Shown in pieces: positions 36,693 through 46,203 of a stretch of 64,000 bases of DNA (the first letter of the stretch is position 1; each line of letters opens with the position of its first letter). The position numbers and the translations under genes are program-made. The stretch comes from Methylobacterium sp. J-088 (GTDB taxonomy: Bacteria > Pseudomonadota > Alphaproteobacteria > Rhizobiales > Beijerinckiaceae): positions 1-64,000 of the forward strand of contig NZ_JAKSYH010000136.1 of assembly GCF_022829295.1 (NCBI RefSeq), given 5' to 3'. A model generated the notes under the pieces. That model had not been told where the DNA came from, did no database searches, and saw only the letters and a list, made by a program, of their open reading frames with translations.

Positions 36693-38624
36693 TCAGCCTT
36701 GGCTGGGTGCCGGAAGGGGGCGCCGTGCCGCGAGCGCATCGATCACCCGCGCACCGAACGGCGTGCCCTCCAGGCCGCTCAGGAGCTGGCCATACAGCTC
36801 GTCCCTGCTGAAGCGGCAGTCGATGTCGGGGATCGCGACGAACCGGTCGAGTTCCTGAAGCATCAGATCGGCGAAGGCGTCGGCGCTGAGCAAGGTTTCG
36901 GCGGCGTCGAGGAGGCCGTGATTCGCCAGGAAGCCGCCGCCGAGCCAGATGAGGCCGTCCCGGTACTGGATCAGCGCGACGTAGATGCCGAAGCCGAGCA
37001 TCGCCGCGTCGCGCCAGCCCGTCTCGGCGAGGTAAGCCTTCACCATCACGTCGGTCGAATAGGTCTCGTGCTCTCCGTCGCGCTTCGCGAGATAGTCGCG
37101 GAACACGTCGTGGGATTCCGGATCGAGACGGAGCAGGGCCTCCATCGCCGCCGCCAAGGCGCCCTGATCCGCTTTCGGCCCCCAGATCTGGCGAAACAGC
37201 CGCTTGGCCTCGACGGCGGCGGGCTGGACTTCGAGATAAGTGGTCAGGAGCGCGCGCAGGGCCGAGGCGACCGGGATCCGCTCGCGGGACACGCGCGCGA
37301 AGAACGCCGTCTCGGTCATCTTGCGGCCGGCGACCACGAAGGACAGCTTCAGGTACTCGCCCTGCATGAGGGCGACCAGACGCGTGCGGATCTCCTGCGC
37401 CAGCTGTTCCAGCGCGGCGGCGATGTCGGCCTGCGAAAAGCTCGCGACGGGCACCACGGGCCGGCGACTCGTCTTGGACAGGAACCGTTGGACCGCCATC
37501 CCGCTCGGGCCCGTCAAGCCCCCGGCCTGGAAGCCGTCCTCGTCTTCCGAGATCACGCGGTTGGCCGCGGTGCTCGCACACCAGGCGCGTGGGATGGTGA
37601 CCGTATCGGGAAACGCACTGATCACGACGTGATCCGCACGCGTCACGTCGGCGATCTCGATCACGAGCTTTTTTCCGTCGAAACGCTGAAAGCTGAAGAC
37701 GGGCGAGAGGGTGCCATCCAGAGCGGCGCGCTGAAATTCGGCCTGCGTGTCCCAGGAATAACCAAACCGGATCCAGAACGCCGTCTCATCCGGCTCCCAG
37801 ACGATCTGGCTGATCTTGAGATGGCGCTCCGATGCGATGCCGGCGGCGATGCGTTGAAGGGGGACGGTCGTCCAGACATCCAGGGCCTGCTCAACGCGCC
37901 CGGCCCCGTTGGCATCCCGATGCGCGGCCGGCGTGTCGGCCGAGCCCTCGCGGATGACGGGTAATCCGCGAGACAGCGTCGCCAGATACCGGCGGCCGGG
38001 ACTGAGCCACCACGGTTTCGTTTCGTCCGTGAGCGGCTCGTAGCGCACGGTCCAATCGGAACGATCCAGATGGAAAACTCCGTAGTGCAGCCCCGTGGGA
38101 TGGCAATCGAAGCCGATGAACGAGAGGCGTCCGGCAGGGTCCTCGAACAGATCGCTGCAGATCGTCAGGTATTTCGGGTCGTCGTCCGTGGGCGGGTAGA
38201 CGTATCCCATGACCAGGCGCGCGACCGAATGGTCCCCCGACCATCGCAGGCCCTCGCCTTCCGCGACCATCTGCAGGTCCTGCACCCGCAGAAGCTGAAG
38301 GTGAAAGACATAATGCTGGCCGTCGGGCTGGCGAGCACGTTGATAGAGCGCGATCAGCTCCGTGTCGGCCGTCACGAACAGGCGATAGAGTGAAGTCGAC
38401 TTGACGGAAAGCTTTCTCCGCAGGATCTCCCTGTTCGCGCGCCAGTCGATCAGGGCGAGTTCTCCTCCTTCCGAGAAGCAGGCGAGGCGATCGTCGCCGA
38501 AGCACACCGCTGAAATGATCTTGCCGTCCCGGAACGGCCGGAACAGGCGCCATGTGCCCTCATCCTCGACGGCGGCCACGGTCTTGTACTGACGCTCCGT
38601 TCCGGTGATCTCCACACGCGGCAT
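36693..38624 (-). CDS. Large protein of unknown function with WD40/propeller-like repeats
   Basis: A 643-residue soluble protein. Residues 1-360 contain short strand-rich blocks (GDDRLACFSEGGELALIDW, VWEPDETAFWIRFGYSWDTQ) that look like beta-propeller repeats. The C-terminal half is helical, with conserved-looking stretches LVALMQGEYLKLSFVVAG and GFGIYVALIQYRDGLIWLG. No signal peptide, membrane segment or catalytic motif is clear. I recognise no family. The ATG at 38624 has GGGAG six bases upstream. It converges on the DUF3298-like gene with ten bases between. Codon use is normal for the window. Confidence 0.72.
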   Translation of the reverse strand: MPRVEITGTERQYKTVAAVEDEGTWRLFRPFRDGKIISAVCFGDDRLACFSEGGELALIDWRANREILRRKLSVKSTSLYRLFVTADTELIALYQRARQPDGQHYVFHLQLLRVQDLQMVAEGEGLRWSGDHSVARLVMGYVYPPTDDDPKYLTICSDLFEDPAGRLSFIGFDCHPTGLHYGVFHLDRSDWTVRYEPLTDETKPWWLSPGRRYLATLSRGLPVIREGSADTPAAHRDANGAGRVEQALDVWTTVPLQRIAAGIASERHLKISQIVWEPDETAFWIRFGYSWDTQAEFQRAALDGTLSPVFSFQRFDGKKLVIEIADVTRADHVVISAFPDTVTIPRAWCASTAANRVISEDEDGFQAGGLTGPSGMAVQRFLSKTSRRPVVPVASFSQADIAAALEQLAQEIRTRLVALMQGEYLKLSFVVAGRKMTETAFFARVSRERIPVASALRALLTTYLEVQPAAVEAKRLFRQIWGPKADQGALAAAMEALLRLDPESHDVFRDYLAKRDGEHETYSTDVMVKAYLAETGWRDAAMLGFGIYVALIQYRDGLIWLGGGFLANHGLLDAAETLLSADAFADLMLQELDRFVAIPDIDCRFSRDELYGQLLSGLEGTPFGARVIDALAARRPLPAPSQG

Positions 38625-38929
38625 ACCGGCTCCCTGCAACGGCGTTTCGATCCGCGATCCCGGCGGCGGGCAGGGCTATGATTTCGCGTCTATCCGGCAA
38701 GCGCGTGTCTTCGGGCAGATCGCGATTGTTTGCCCGTTCAGGCCACCAACGGAGCAGTTTGTCTTAGCTTCTACGTTGCCCGGCGGTTGGGTTTCGCGGT
38801 GACCTAGGGCATCGCCGTGTGGCGGTGGGCGCCATCCGGATATCCGCGGACGGGTCTGGCCGGTTGCTGCGGACGATGTAGCTTGGGGCGGGGATCGCTG
38901 AGGCGAAACGCGATCCCGCAAGGGGCATC
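38625..38929. other. Divergent promoter region upstream of putA
   Basis: This 305-base gap lies between the divergent unknown gene and putA. It must hold both promoters. GCGGGATCGCGTTTCGCCT-like sequence near 38900 precedes the putA start, but I see no clear binding-site repeat. No small gene is convincing here. Confidence 0.3.
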
Positions 38930-41900
38930 ATGTCCGAATCCGGCAATCCCGACCCATTCGCAGCGTTCGCCGACGCGGTCACCGACCTATCGCCCCTGCG
39001 GCGGGCGGTCGTGGCCGCCTGTCGGCGCCCTGAGCCCGACTGCATCGCGCCGCTCCTCGAACAGGCGCGCTTGCCCGCCGAGGCCGCCGCGCGCGTCGTC
39101 GCCACGGCCCGCCGCCGCGTTGAGTCCCTGCGCCGCCGTGGCCGCCGCGGCGGCGTCGAGGGCCTGATCCACGAATATGCCCTGTCGAGCGAGGAGGGTG
39201 TCGCGCTGATGTGCCTCGCCGAGGCGCTGCTGCGCATCCCCGATGCCGCCACCCGGGACGCGCTGATCCGTGACAAGATCGCGCCGGGCGATTGGGCGGC
39301 CCATCTCGGCCACAGCCAATCGCCCTTCGTCAACGCGGCGACCTGGGGCTTGCTGGTCACCGGTCGCTTGGTCGCCACCCGGGACGAGGCCGGCCTGTCC
39401 GCCGCGCTGACCCGCCTGATCGCCCGCGGCGGAGAGCCGTTGATCCGCGGGGGCGTCGATCTCGCGGTGCGGATGATGGGCGAGCAGTTCGTCACCGGCC
39501 GGTCGATCACCGAGGCCCTGCGCAACGCCGCCACGCTGGAGGCGAAGGGCTTCACCTACTCGTACGATATGCTGGGCGAGGCCGCCGTCACCGCCGCGGA
39601 TGCGGCGCGGTATCTCGACGCCTACGAAGACGCGATCCGGGCGATCGGGGCGGCCTCCGATGGGCGCGGCGTGCTGCGCGGGCCGGGGATCTCGATCAAG
39701 CTGTCGGCGCTCCATCCGCGCTATGTCCGTTCACAGCGCGGGCGCGTCCTGGCCGAGCTGGTGCCGCGCGTCCAGGGCCTGGCGCGCCTCGCCAAGGGCT
39801 TCGACATCGGCCTCAACATCGACGCCGAGGAAGCCGACCGGCTCGATCTGTCGCTGGACATCCTGGAACGGCTCGCCTTGGACCCGGAACTCGCGGGTTG
39901 GGACGGCCTCGGGTTCGTGGTCCAGGCCTACGGCAGGCGCTGCCCCTTCGTGATCGACGTGCTGATCGATCTCGCCCGGCGCAGCCGGCGGCGCCTGATG
40001 GTGCGGCTGGTCAAGGGTGCCTACTGGGACAGCGAGATCAAGCGCGCTCAGGTCGATGGGCTCGCCGACTTTCCGGTCTTCACCCGCAAGGTCCACACCG
40101 ACGTGTCGTATCTCGCCTGCGCACGCCGGCTGCTGGATGTGCCGGATGCGGTGTTCCCGCAATTCGCGACCCACAACGCGCAGACGCTCTCCGCCATCGT
40201 GGAGATGGCGGGGCCCGACTTCCGGCTCGGGCAATACGAGTTCCAGTGCCTCCACGGGATGGGCGAGCCGCTCTACGAAGACGTGGTGTCGGGCGTGAAT
40301 CTGCGGCGCCCGTGCCGGATCTATGCGCCCGTGGGGACGCACGAGACGCTGCTGGCCTATCTGGTGCGCCGGCTTCTCGAGAACGGAGCGAACACCTCGT
40401 TCGTCAATCGCGTCGCTGATGAGTCGGTGCCGGTCGAGACCCTGGTCGCCGATCCGGTGGCCGTGGTGCAGGCCATGCCGGTACCCGGCGCGCCGCACGC
40501 GCAGATCGCGCCGCCCCGCGATCTCTTCCGACCCGGACGGGCGAACGCCGCCGGCCTCGATCTCGCCGATGAGGCGGCGCTCGCCCATCTGGCGGACGGG
40601 CTGGCGGAAAGCGGCCGGACGGCATGGCGGGCCGTGCCGCAGGGGGCCGGGACTGCCGAGACACCCGTGCGCAACCCGGCCGATCATCAGGACGTGGTCG
40701 GCTTCTACCGAGCGGCAACGGCCGCCGACATCGATCGGGCCCTGGCGCAGGCGGACGTGGCCGCGCCGCGCTGGGCCGCGACGCCCACAGCCGAGCGGGC
40801 CGTCATCCTGCGCCGTGCCGCCGACGCCTTCGAGGCGCGGATGCCGGCGCTGATCGGTCTCATCATGCGCGAGGCGGGCAAGTCCGGCGGCAACGCGGTC
40901 GCGGAGATCCGCGAGGCCGTCGACTTCCTGCGCTATTATGCGGCCGAGGCGGAACGGACGCTCCATCGTGGCCATGACCCGGTCGGGCCCGTGGCCAGCA
41001 TCGCACCCTGGAATTTCCCGCTGGCGATCTTCGTCGGGCAGGTGGCGGCCGCCCTGGCGGCGGGCAACACAGTCCTGGCCAAGCCCGCCGAGGAGACGCC
41101 GCTCACCGCCGCGGAGGCGGTGCGGATGCTGCACGACGCGGGCATTCCGCAGGACGTGCTGCAGATCCTGCCGGGGGACGGCGCGGTCGGCTCCGCTCTG
41201 GTCGCGGATGCGCGGGTCCAGGGCGTGATGTTCACGGGCTCGACGGCGGTCGCCAAGTTGATTCAGCGTTGCCTGGCCGAGCGGTTGAACCGTCACGGCG
41301 AGCCCGTACCCTTCATCGCCGAGACCGGCGGCCAGAACGCCCTGGTGGTGGATTCCTCGGCCCTGGCCGAGCAGGTGGTCGCGGACGTGATCGCCTCCGC
41401 CTTCGACTCTGCGGGCCAACGCTGCTCGGCCCTGCGGATCCTGTGCCTGCAGGAGGAGATCGCCGACCGGATCCTGCATATGCTGAAGGGCGCGATGCGC
41501 GAGCTGGCGGTGGGCGACCCGCGCCGCCTGTCCACGGATGTCGGTCCGGTCATCACCCCCGAAGCGGCCGAGGGGATTGGCCGACACATCGCGGCGATGC
41601 GGGCCCGGGAGTTCGCCGTCGACCAACTCGACAGGCTGCCCGAAACCGCTGGCGGGACCTTCGTGCCGCCGACCCTGATCGAGATCGGCCGCGTGGCGGA
41701 TGTCGAGCGCGAGGTCTTCGGGCCGGTGCTGCACGTGCTGCGCTACAGGCGGGCGGACCTCGACGACCTGCTGGGCGCAATCGAGGCCACCGGCTACGGC
41801 CTGACCTTCGGCCTTCACAGCCGCATCGACCGGACGATCGTCCGGGTCCTCGACCGCGTCAAAGCCGGCAACCGGTATGTGAATCGCAACATCATCGGCG

Positions 41901-42586
41901 CCGTGGTCGGCGTGCAGCCCTTCGGCGGGTCGGGCCTGTCGGGCACCGGGCCGAAGGCGGGCGGCCCGCTTTACCTCGGCCGGTTGGTCCGGCGAGCGCC
42001 CGACGGGGCGTACGATCGGTTCGTGGCTGATGCCTTTCCGGTACCGGCCTACCGCGCTTGGCTGATCGCGACGGGGCATGGCTCGCTGGCGGATCGCTTG
42101 GCCACAATATGCTATCCGGCCCAGAGGGAGATCGAACTGGCGGGACCGGTCGGCGAGCGCAATGTCTACGCCCTTCGACCGCGCGGGCGCGTCGCTGCGA
42201 TCGCCGAGACGGGACCGGGGCTTCTGATTCAGATCGGGATGATTCTGGCCTGCGGCAACCACGCCGTCGTGGTGCGCGGCGAGCGGCACGGGGCCCTCCT
42301 GCGGGACCTGCCGTCCGACGTGGCGGCGCGGGTCGCGCATGCACCGGATCTCGACGCCGCCGGCGATATCCGGGCGGTCCTGTTCGAGGGCGACGCAGTC
42401 GGCTTGGCGGCCATCAACATGGCGGTTGCGGCCCGAGACGGCGCGATCCTATCGGTCCAGACCCGCACCCCGGGCGCGCTGGCGGACGGCGATCTTTACG
42501 GTTTGGCCGGACTCGTCGAGGAGGTGTCGACCGCGATCAATACGGCCGCCGCCGGTGGCAATGCCAGCCTGATGGGCGTCGGCTGA
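38930..42586 (+). CDS. putA: Bifunctional proline dehydrogenase/P5C dehydrogenase PutA
   Basis: A 1218-residue enzyme that oxidises proline to glutamate. Residues 1-150 are the helical arm. The FAD-binding proline dehydrogenase barrel follows (about 190-490, with KLVKGAYWDSEIKRAQ-type core as RLVKGAYWDSEIKRA and QFATHNAQTL). The P5C dehydrogenase domain (about 550-1000) has catalytic Glu in ETGGQNALVV and Cys in SAGQRCSALRIL. A C-terminal ALDH-like domain completes it. The ribbon-helix-helix DNA-binding domain of E. coli PutA (about 50 residues) is absent, so it should not repress its own gene. A GGGGCATC stretch precedes the ATG. It is transcribed alone. Confidence 0.95.
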   Translation: MSESGNPDPFAAFADAVTDLSPLRRAVVAACRRPEPDCIAPLLEQARLPAEAAARVVATARRRVESLRRRGRRGGVEGLIHEYALSSEEGVALMCLAEALLRIPDAATRDALIRDKIAPGDWAAHLGHSQSPFVNAATWGLLVTGRLVATRDEAGLSAALTRLIARGGEPLIRGGVDLAVRMMGEQFVTGRSITEALRNAATLEAKGFTYSYDMLGEAAVTAADAARYLDAYEDAIRAIGAASDGRGVLRGPGISIKLSALHPRYVRSQRGRVLAELVPRVQGLARLAKGFDIGLNIDAEEADRLDLSLDILERLALDPELAGWDGLGFVVQAYGRRCPFVIDVLIDLARRSRRRLMVRLVKGAYWDSEIKRAQVDGLADFPVFTRKVHTDVSYLACARRLLDVPDAVFPQFATHNAQTLSAIVEMAGPDFRLGQYEFQCLHGMGEPLYEDVVSGVNLRRPCRIYAPVGTHETLLAYLVRRLLENGANTSFVNRVADESVPVETLVADPVAVVQAMPVPGAPHAQIAPPRDLFRPGRANAAGLDLADEAALAHLADGLAESGRTAWRAVPQGAGTAETPVRNPADHQDVVGFYRAATAADIDRALAQADVAAPRWAATPTAERAVILRRAADAFEARMPALIGLIMREAGKSGGNAVAEIREAVDFLRYYAAEAERTLHRGHDPVGPVASIAPWNFPLAIFVGQVAAALAAGNTVLAKPAEETPLTAAEAVRMLHDAGIPQDVLQILPGDGAVGSALVADARVQGVMFTGSTAVAKLIQRCLAERLNRHGEPVPFIAETGGQNALVVDSSALAEQVVADVIASAFDSAGQRCSALRILCLQEEIADRILHMLKGAMRELAVGDPRRLSTDVGPVITPEAAEGIGRHIAAMRAREFAVDQLDRLPETAGGTFVPPTLIEIGRVADVEREVFGPVLHVLRYRRADLDDLLGAIEATGYGLTFGLHSRIDRTIVRVLDRVKAGNRYVNRNIIGAVVGVQPFGGSGLSGTGPKAGGPLYLGRLVRRAPDGAYDRFVADAFPVPAYRAWLIATGHGSLADRLATICYPAQREIELAGPVGERNVYALRPRGRVAAIAETGPGLLIQIGMILACGNHAVVVRGERHGALLRDLPSDVAARVAHAPDLDAAGDIRAVLFEGDAVGLAAINMAVAARDGAILSVQTRTPGALADGDLYGLAGLVEEVSTAINTAAAGGNASLMGVG

Positions 42587-42607
42587 GGGCGCGCGCTCAC
42601 GCCCTCA
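42584..42607 (+). terminator. Hairpin at the end of putA
   Basis: TGAGGGCG and CGCCCTCA form an 8-bp stem with an 8-base loop. The first arm includes the putA stop codon. Without a T run it may be an imperfect or bidirectional terminator between putA and the convergent DUF2218 gene. Confidence 0.4.
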
Positions 42608-42641
42608 AGCGTCTGGGATCGATCCAACCGCTCCCGCGCCG

Positions 42642-42935
42642 TCAGGCGGCGCGCGACCAGCGGATGTCGCCGAGGCTCTCGCGGAAGGCGAAGCGGGCCA
42701 GGTGATCGGCCACGACGTTCTCCAGCCGGGTGAGGTTGACCGGGTCCGCGCTGTCGATGCGCATCACCAGCGCGTCGGGCTCGGCATCGAAGGTGCAGAC
42801 GCGATCCTCGCCGAACGGCACGGTGCCGTGCTCCGGGGTCGCCTCGACCTTGAACTTGTGGCTCCAGTGCCGGCAGAGCTGCTGAAGGTAGCGGCTCGCT
42901 TCCGCGGTCTGCACGCGGGCCAGTGAGGTAGGCAT
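42642..42935 (-). CDS. DUF2218 domain protein
   Basis: A 97-residue cytosolic protein. EASRYLQQLCRHWSHKFKVE and GTVPFGEDRVCTFDAEPDAL are the DUF2218 signature; the fold resembles siderophore-interacting or iron-related domains, and the function is unknown. The start at 42935 (MPTSLARVQT) has GGAG nine bases upstream; an upstream extension of about 39 codons is unlikely. A CtrA-like motif lies 155 bases upstream. It converges on putA. Confidence 0.8.
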   Translation of the reverse strand: MPTSLARVQTAEASRYLQQLCRHWSHKFKVEATPEHGTVPFGEDRVCTFDAEPDALVMRIDSADPVNLTRLENVVADHLARFAFRESLGDIRWSRAA

Positions 42936-43088
42936 TCCGTCGATCTCCAAAAGGACGTGATCCAGCCTGTCGTTGACGGTTCGTCGCTCGATCTCGCACG
43001 TGCGAGATAGGAAGGCTCCAGAGCAATTGCCATGCCGGGCTACTACCGACACGCCTGCGCCGTCATCTGAGAAGGTCTGGCCATCGTG

Positions 43089-43104
43089 TTAGCAGACGCT
43101 TAAC
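43089..43104. promoter_or_regulatory. CtrA-like site upstream of the DUF2218 gene
   Basis: TTAG, seven bases, TTAAC: one mismatch from the alphaproteobacterial CtrA consensus TTAA-N7-TTAAC. It lies between the FAD oxidase stop and the DUF2218 start. A chance occurrence is quite possible. Confidence 0.25.
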
Positions 43105-43190
43105 GCGGTGGTCGGCCGCCGCGGATGGTGGCGAGCCGTGTCTGTCCTGCACCGGCCTCGGCGCCGAATTATGGCGCGCCGCACAATTTT

Positions 43191-44645
43191 TCATGACTTG
43201 GATTCGGGCGCTTGCGCGCGTTCGGAGGCGACATCCGCCAGGATCTTGCCGGGGTTCAGCATGTGCCCGGGATCGAGGGCATCCTTGAGCCGCCGCATCA
43301 GGTCGAGACCGGCCGGATCGCCGTAATGCGCGAGTTCCTCGCGCTTGATCAGGCCGACCCCATGCTCGGCCGCGATGGAGCCGCCGAGATCGTCGACGAT
43401 GTCGTGGACGATCCTGTTGAACCGGCCCCATTGCGCCAGAAAGTCCGCCGCCGGCATGCCGGGGGGCTGCGACAGGTTGAAGTGGATGTTGCCGTCTCCG
43501 AAATGGCCGAAGCCGCAGGGGCGCAGGCCCGGCATCTCGGCGACGCAGGCCGCGCCGGCCCGCGCGAGAAAATGCGGCAGGCGCGAGAGGGGAACCGACA
43601 CGTCGTGCTTGATCGAGGCGCCTTCGCGGGTCTGCGCCTCGGGAACCCCCTCGCGCAGCCGCCAGAGGGCGCCGTTCTGCGCGCCGCTGGCGCCGATCAC
43701 CGCATCTGCGACCGTCCCAGCCTTCAGCGCATCGCCCAGAGCGGCTTCCAGCGCGCCCTGCATGTCGGCGTCCGGCCGGGCCGAGGCGGCCTCGATCAGC
43801 GCGTAGGCACCGTGCGCGCCGGCCAGCGGCGGGACCGTGCCCGGGACATGCCGCAGGACGATCTCCAGCGCGAAGGGCGGAAGGTACTCGAAGGCCGTCA
43901 GATCCCGGTCGAGCCGGGTCCGCAGCGTCACGAACAGGTCGAGGGCCGCCTGTGCCGAGTCCAAGCCCACGAAGGCGACGCTGGTGCTGCGCGGCTTCGG
44001 GAACAGCTTCAGCACCGCCGCGGTGACGATGCCGAGCGTACCCTCCGAGCCGATGAAGAGCTGCTTGAGGTCGTAGCCGGCATTGTCCTTGCGCAGCGCC
44101 CGGAGACCGTTCCACACCCGCCCGTCGGCCAGGACGACCTCGAGCCCGAGGACGAGATCGCGGGCATTGCCGTAAGCCAGCACCGCGATGCCGCCCGCAT
44201 TGGTGCTGATCCCGCCGCCGATCCGGGCCGAGCCCCGCGACGCGTAGGAGAGCGGGAACAGCATGCCGGCCGCGTCGGCGGCCTCCTGAACCTCCTGAAG
44301 GATCATCCCGGCCTCCACCGTGATGGTGGCGTCCACCGGGTCCACGGCGCGCAGCCGCGTCATCCGCTCCAGCGACAGGACCACCCCGCCCTGCGGGACG
44401 CCCGCCCCGGTGAGCCCGGTATTGCCGCCGAGCGGCACCACCGGAAGGCCGGCCTGCGTGCAGGCGCGGACGGCGAACGCCACCTCATCGGTGGAGCCCG
44501 GCCGCAGCACCGCCACGGCCGAGCCGGTGAACAGCTTCCGGGTCTCGATCAGATAGGGGGCGAGATCCGCCGGCTCGGTCAGCACGTGTCGCGCGCCGAG
44601 GCCGTCGCGGAGCGCGGCGAGCAGGGTATCGGGGTTGGACGCCAT
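43191..44645 (-). CDS. FAD-linked oxidase, GlcD/D-lactate dehydrogenase type
   Basis: A 484-residue flavoprotein of the GlcD/Dld family. The FAD-binding stretch PLGGNTGLTGAGVPQGG is near residue 75 and the C-terminal oxidase domain ends CGFGHFGDGNIHFNLSQP with the metal-binding His pair. Substrates in the family include glycolate, D-lactate and D-2-hydroxyglutarate. The start is uncertain: ATG at 44645 (MASNPDT) or at 44654 (MTPMASN); neither has a clear ribosome binding site. It is divergent from the FAH-fold hydrolase gene, with a 144-base gap, and could share regulation with it. Confidence 0.88.
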   Translation of the reverse strand: MASNPDTLLAALRDGLGARHVLTEPADLAPYLIETRKLFTGSAVAVLRPGSTDEVAFAVRACTQAGLPVVPLGGNTGLTGAGVPQGGVVLSLERMTRLRAVDPVDATITVEAGMILQEVQEAADAAGMLFPLSYASRGSARIGGGISTNAGGIAVLAYGNARDLVLGLEVVLADGRVWNGLRALRKDNAGYDLKQLFIGSEGTLGIVTAAVLKLFPKPRSTSVAFVGLDSAQAALDLFVTLRTRLDRDLTAFEYLPPFALEIVLRHVPGTVPPLAGAHGAYALIEAASARPDADMQGALEAALGDALKAGTVADAVIGASGAQNGALWRLREGVPEAQTREGASIKHDVSVPLSRLPHFLARAGAACVAEMPGLRPCGFGHFGDGNIHFNLSQPPGMPAADFLAQWGRFNRIVHDIVDDLGGSIAAEHGVGLIKREELAHYGDPAGLDLMRRLKDALDPGHMLNPGKILADVASERAQAPESKS

Positions 44646-44789
44646 GGGTGTCATCGCGAAGATTTTTTTAGACGAGGGCGCGCCCTCGGCAAGCGGCCGT
44701 CTGGCGCGCGGCGGGAGGCACCTTACAACGGTCGCGTCGATCGCGGGCAGGGTTTGCCCGATCCCGGACGTTCCACCGCAGAGGCAGAG

Positions 44790-45485
44790 ATGCTCTCCGT
44801 CATCCAGAACCCGCCCCGCATCGCGCTCCCGATCGTCGGCAGCAGCGATCTGTTCCCCGTCCGCCGCGTCTACTGCGTCGGCCGCAACTACGCCGCCCAT
44901 GCACGGGAGATGGGGGCCGATCCGGATCGCGAGCCGCCATTCTTCTTTATGAAGCCCGCCGACGCGCTTCAGATCGTGGGTTCCGAACCGACGCCGCACC
45001 CCTATCCGTCCAAGACCAGCAACTACCATTTCGAGGTCGAACTGGTGGCCGCGCTCGCCGGCGGCGGCACCGATCTTCCCGTCGAGAACGCTCTCGATCA
45101 CGTCTACGGCTACGCGATCGGTCTCGACATGACCCGACGCGACGTTCAGGACGAGGCCAAGCGGCTGTCGCGGCCCTGGGACACCGCCAAGGCGGCGGAC
45201 GGATCGGGCCCGATCGGCGCCCTGCATCCGGTCTCGCTGGTCGGCCATCCGGCGCGCGGAGCCATCACGTTGGCGGTGGATGGGCAGACGCGCCAGACGG
45301 GCGACCTCGGCGATATGATCTGGTCGGTGGCCGAGCAGATCGCCTACCTGTCGGGCTACTTCGCGCTGCAGCCGGGGGACCTGATCTTCACCGGCACGCC
45401 GTCGGGCGTCGGTCCGGTCGAGCGCGGTCAGCGCATGGTGGCCTCGGTCGCCGGCCTCGGCGCGATCACCCTCGATGTCATCTGA
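44790..45485 (+). CDS. Fumarylacetoacetate hydrolase-family protein
   Basis: A 231-residue hydrolase of the FAH superfamily. VGRNYAAHAREMG is the family start, FHFEVELVA-like YHFEVELVAALAGGG carries the acidic metal ligands (Glu-x-Glu), and IFTGTPSGVGPVERGQ is the C-terminal signature. Members act on acylpyruvates, oxaloacetate or ring-cleavage products. GAGGCAGAG directly precedes the ATG. The Nudix gene follows by 20 bases. No aromatic degradation cluster is visible, so the substrate is open. Confidence 0.87.
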   Translation: MLSVIQNPPRIALPIVGSSDLFPVRRVYCVGRNYAAHAREMGADPDREPPFFFMKPADALQIVGSEPTPHPYPSKTSNYHFEVELVAALAGGGTDLPVENALDHVYGYAIGLDMTRRDVQDEAKRLSRPWDTAKAADGSGPIGALHPVSLVGHPARGAITLAVDGQTRQTGDLGDMIWSVAEQIAYLSGYFALQPGDLIFTGTPSGVGPVERGQRMVASVAGLGAITLDVI

Positions 45486-45505
45486 TCCGGCAGCCGCGGA
45501 CCGTC

Positions 45506-45970
45506 ATGCTCCTCGATCGTTGGCTGCTGCGGCGCCTGTTTCACCTCGGGGCGTTCGCCTCGCGGGGCATGACGCTCGGCGTCCGCGGAATCGCCATCGA
45601 TCCGCAAGGCCGCGTGGCTCTGGTGCGCCACACCTATGTCAGTGGATGGCACCTGCCGGGCGGCGGCGTCGAACGCGGGGAGAGTGCGGCCGAGGCGATG
45701 ATCCGCGAATTCCGCGAGGAATCGGAAATCGTCCCGGATGCGCCGCCTCGCCTCGTCGGCCTGTACCGGAACGCCGCCGCCGCGCCGCGCGATCACGTGG
45801 CCCTGTTCGTCCTGCCGGCCTTCACGGTTCTGCGGCCGAAGGCACCCGACCGGGAGATCGCCGCCTGCACGTTCTTCCCGGCCGATGCGCTGCCAGAGGG
45901 GACGACCCGCGGCACCCGCGCCCGCCTCGACGAGGTGCGGCGCGGCCTCCCTGCGGACCCGCATTGGTGA
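45506..45970 (+). CDS. Nudix hydrolase
   Basis: A 154-residue protein. The Nudix box reads GGVERGESAAEAMIREFREE followed by SEI, matching GX5EX7REUXEE, with Glu in place of the final Gly. It would hydrolyse a nucleoside diphosphate linked to another moiety; the substrate is unknown. It starts 20 bases after the FAH-family gene and is probably cotranscribed. A short N-terminal extension (residues 1-22, DRWLLRRLFHLGAF) is hydrophobic and basic, with a membrane-associating look. tRNA-Gly lies downstream. Confidence 0.85.
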   Translation: MLLDRWLLRRLFHLGAFASRGMTLGVRGIAIDPQGRVALVRHTYVSGWHLPGGGVERGESAAEAMIREFREESEIVPDAPPRLVGLYRNAAAAPRDHVALFVLPAFTVLRPKAPDREIAACTFFPADALPEGTTRGTRARLDEVRRGLPADPHW

Positions 45971-46077
45971 ATCGTCGTGAGTGGGCAAAGAGACGCTTGC
46001 GTCGCCCGTCGGAATGGTGTTTAGAAAGCGCCGTCGGGGCCGCCGGCACGAAAGTCCAGGCGGCGCGGCACTAGTGA

Positions 46078-46152
46078 GCGGGTGTAGCTCAGGGGTAGAG
46101 CACAACCTTGCCAAGGTTGGGGTCGAGGGTTCGAATCCCTTCGCCCGCTCCA
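46078..46152 (+). tRNA. tRNA-Gly (GCC)
   Basis: The 75 bases fold into a full cloverleaf. GCGGGTG at 46078-46084 pairs with CGCCCGC at 46142-46148, with one T-G wobble. The anticodon stem CAACC/GGTTG encloses the loop TTGCCAA with anticodon GCC, and the T arm contains GGTTCGAATCC. A discriminator T and an encoded CCA end the gene. Confidence 0.97.
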
Positions 46153-46178
46153 GTTTTTCCAACCAGTCGAACGATCGC

Positions 46179-46203
46179 AAGGCCGCCTCCGTGCGGCCTT
46201 TGT
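46179..46203 (+). terminator. Rho-independent terminator of the tRNA
   Basis: AAGGCCGC and GCGGCCTT form an 8-bp stem with a 6-base loop, followed by TTTGTCGTTT. It lies 27 bases after the tRNA CCA end and is the most likely end of the tRNA transcript. Confidence 0.7.

Noticed and set aside
39731-42340. An 869-codon minus-strand frame opposite putA
   Set aside because: Antisense shadow of a secure gene in G+C-rich DNA; no recognisable domain.
43191-45248. The FAD oxidase frame extended to 685 codons
   Set aside because: The extra part is antisense to the FAH-family gene; the conserved protein begins at 44645 or 44654.
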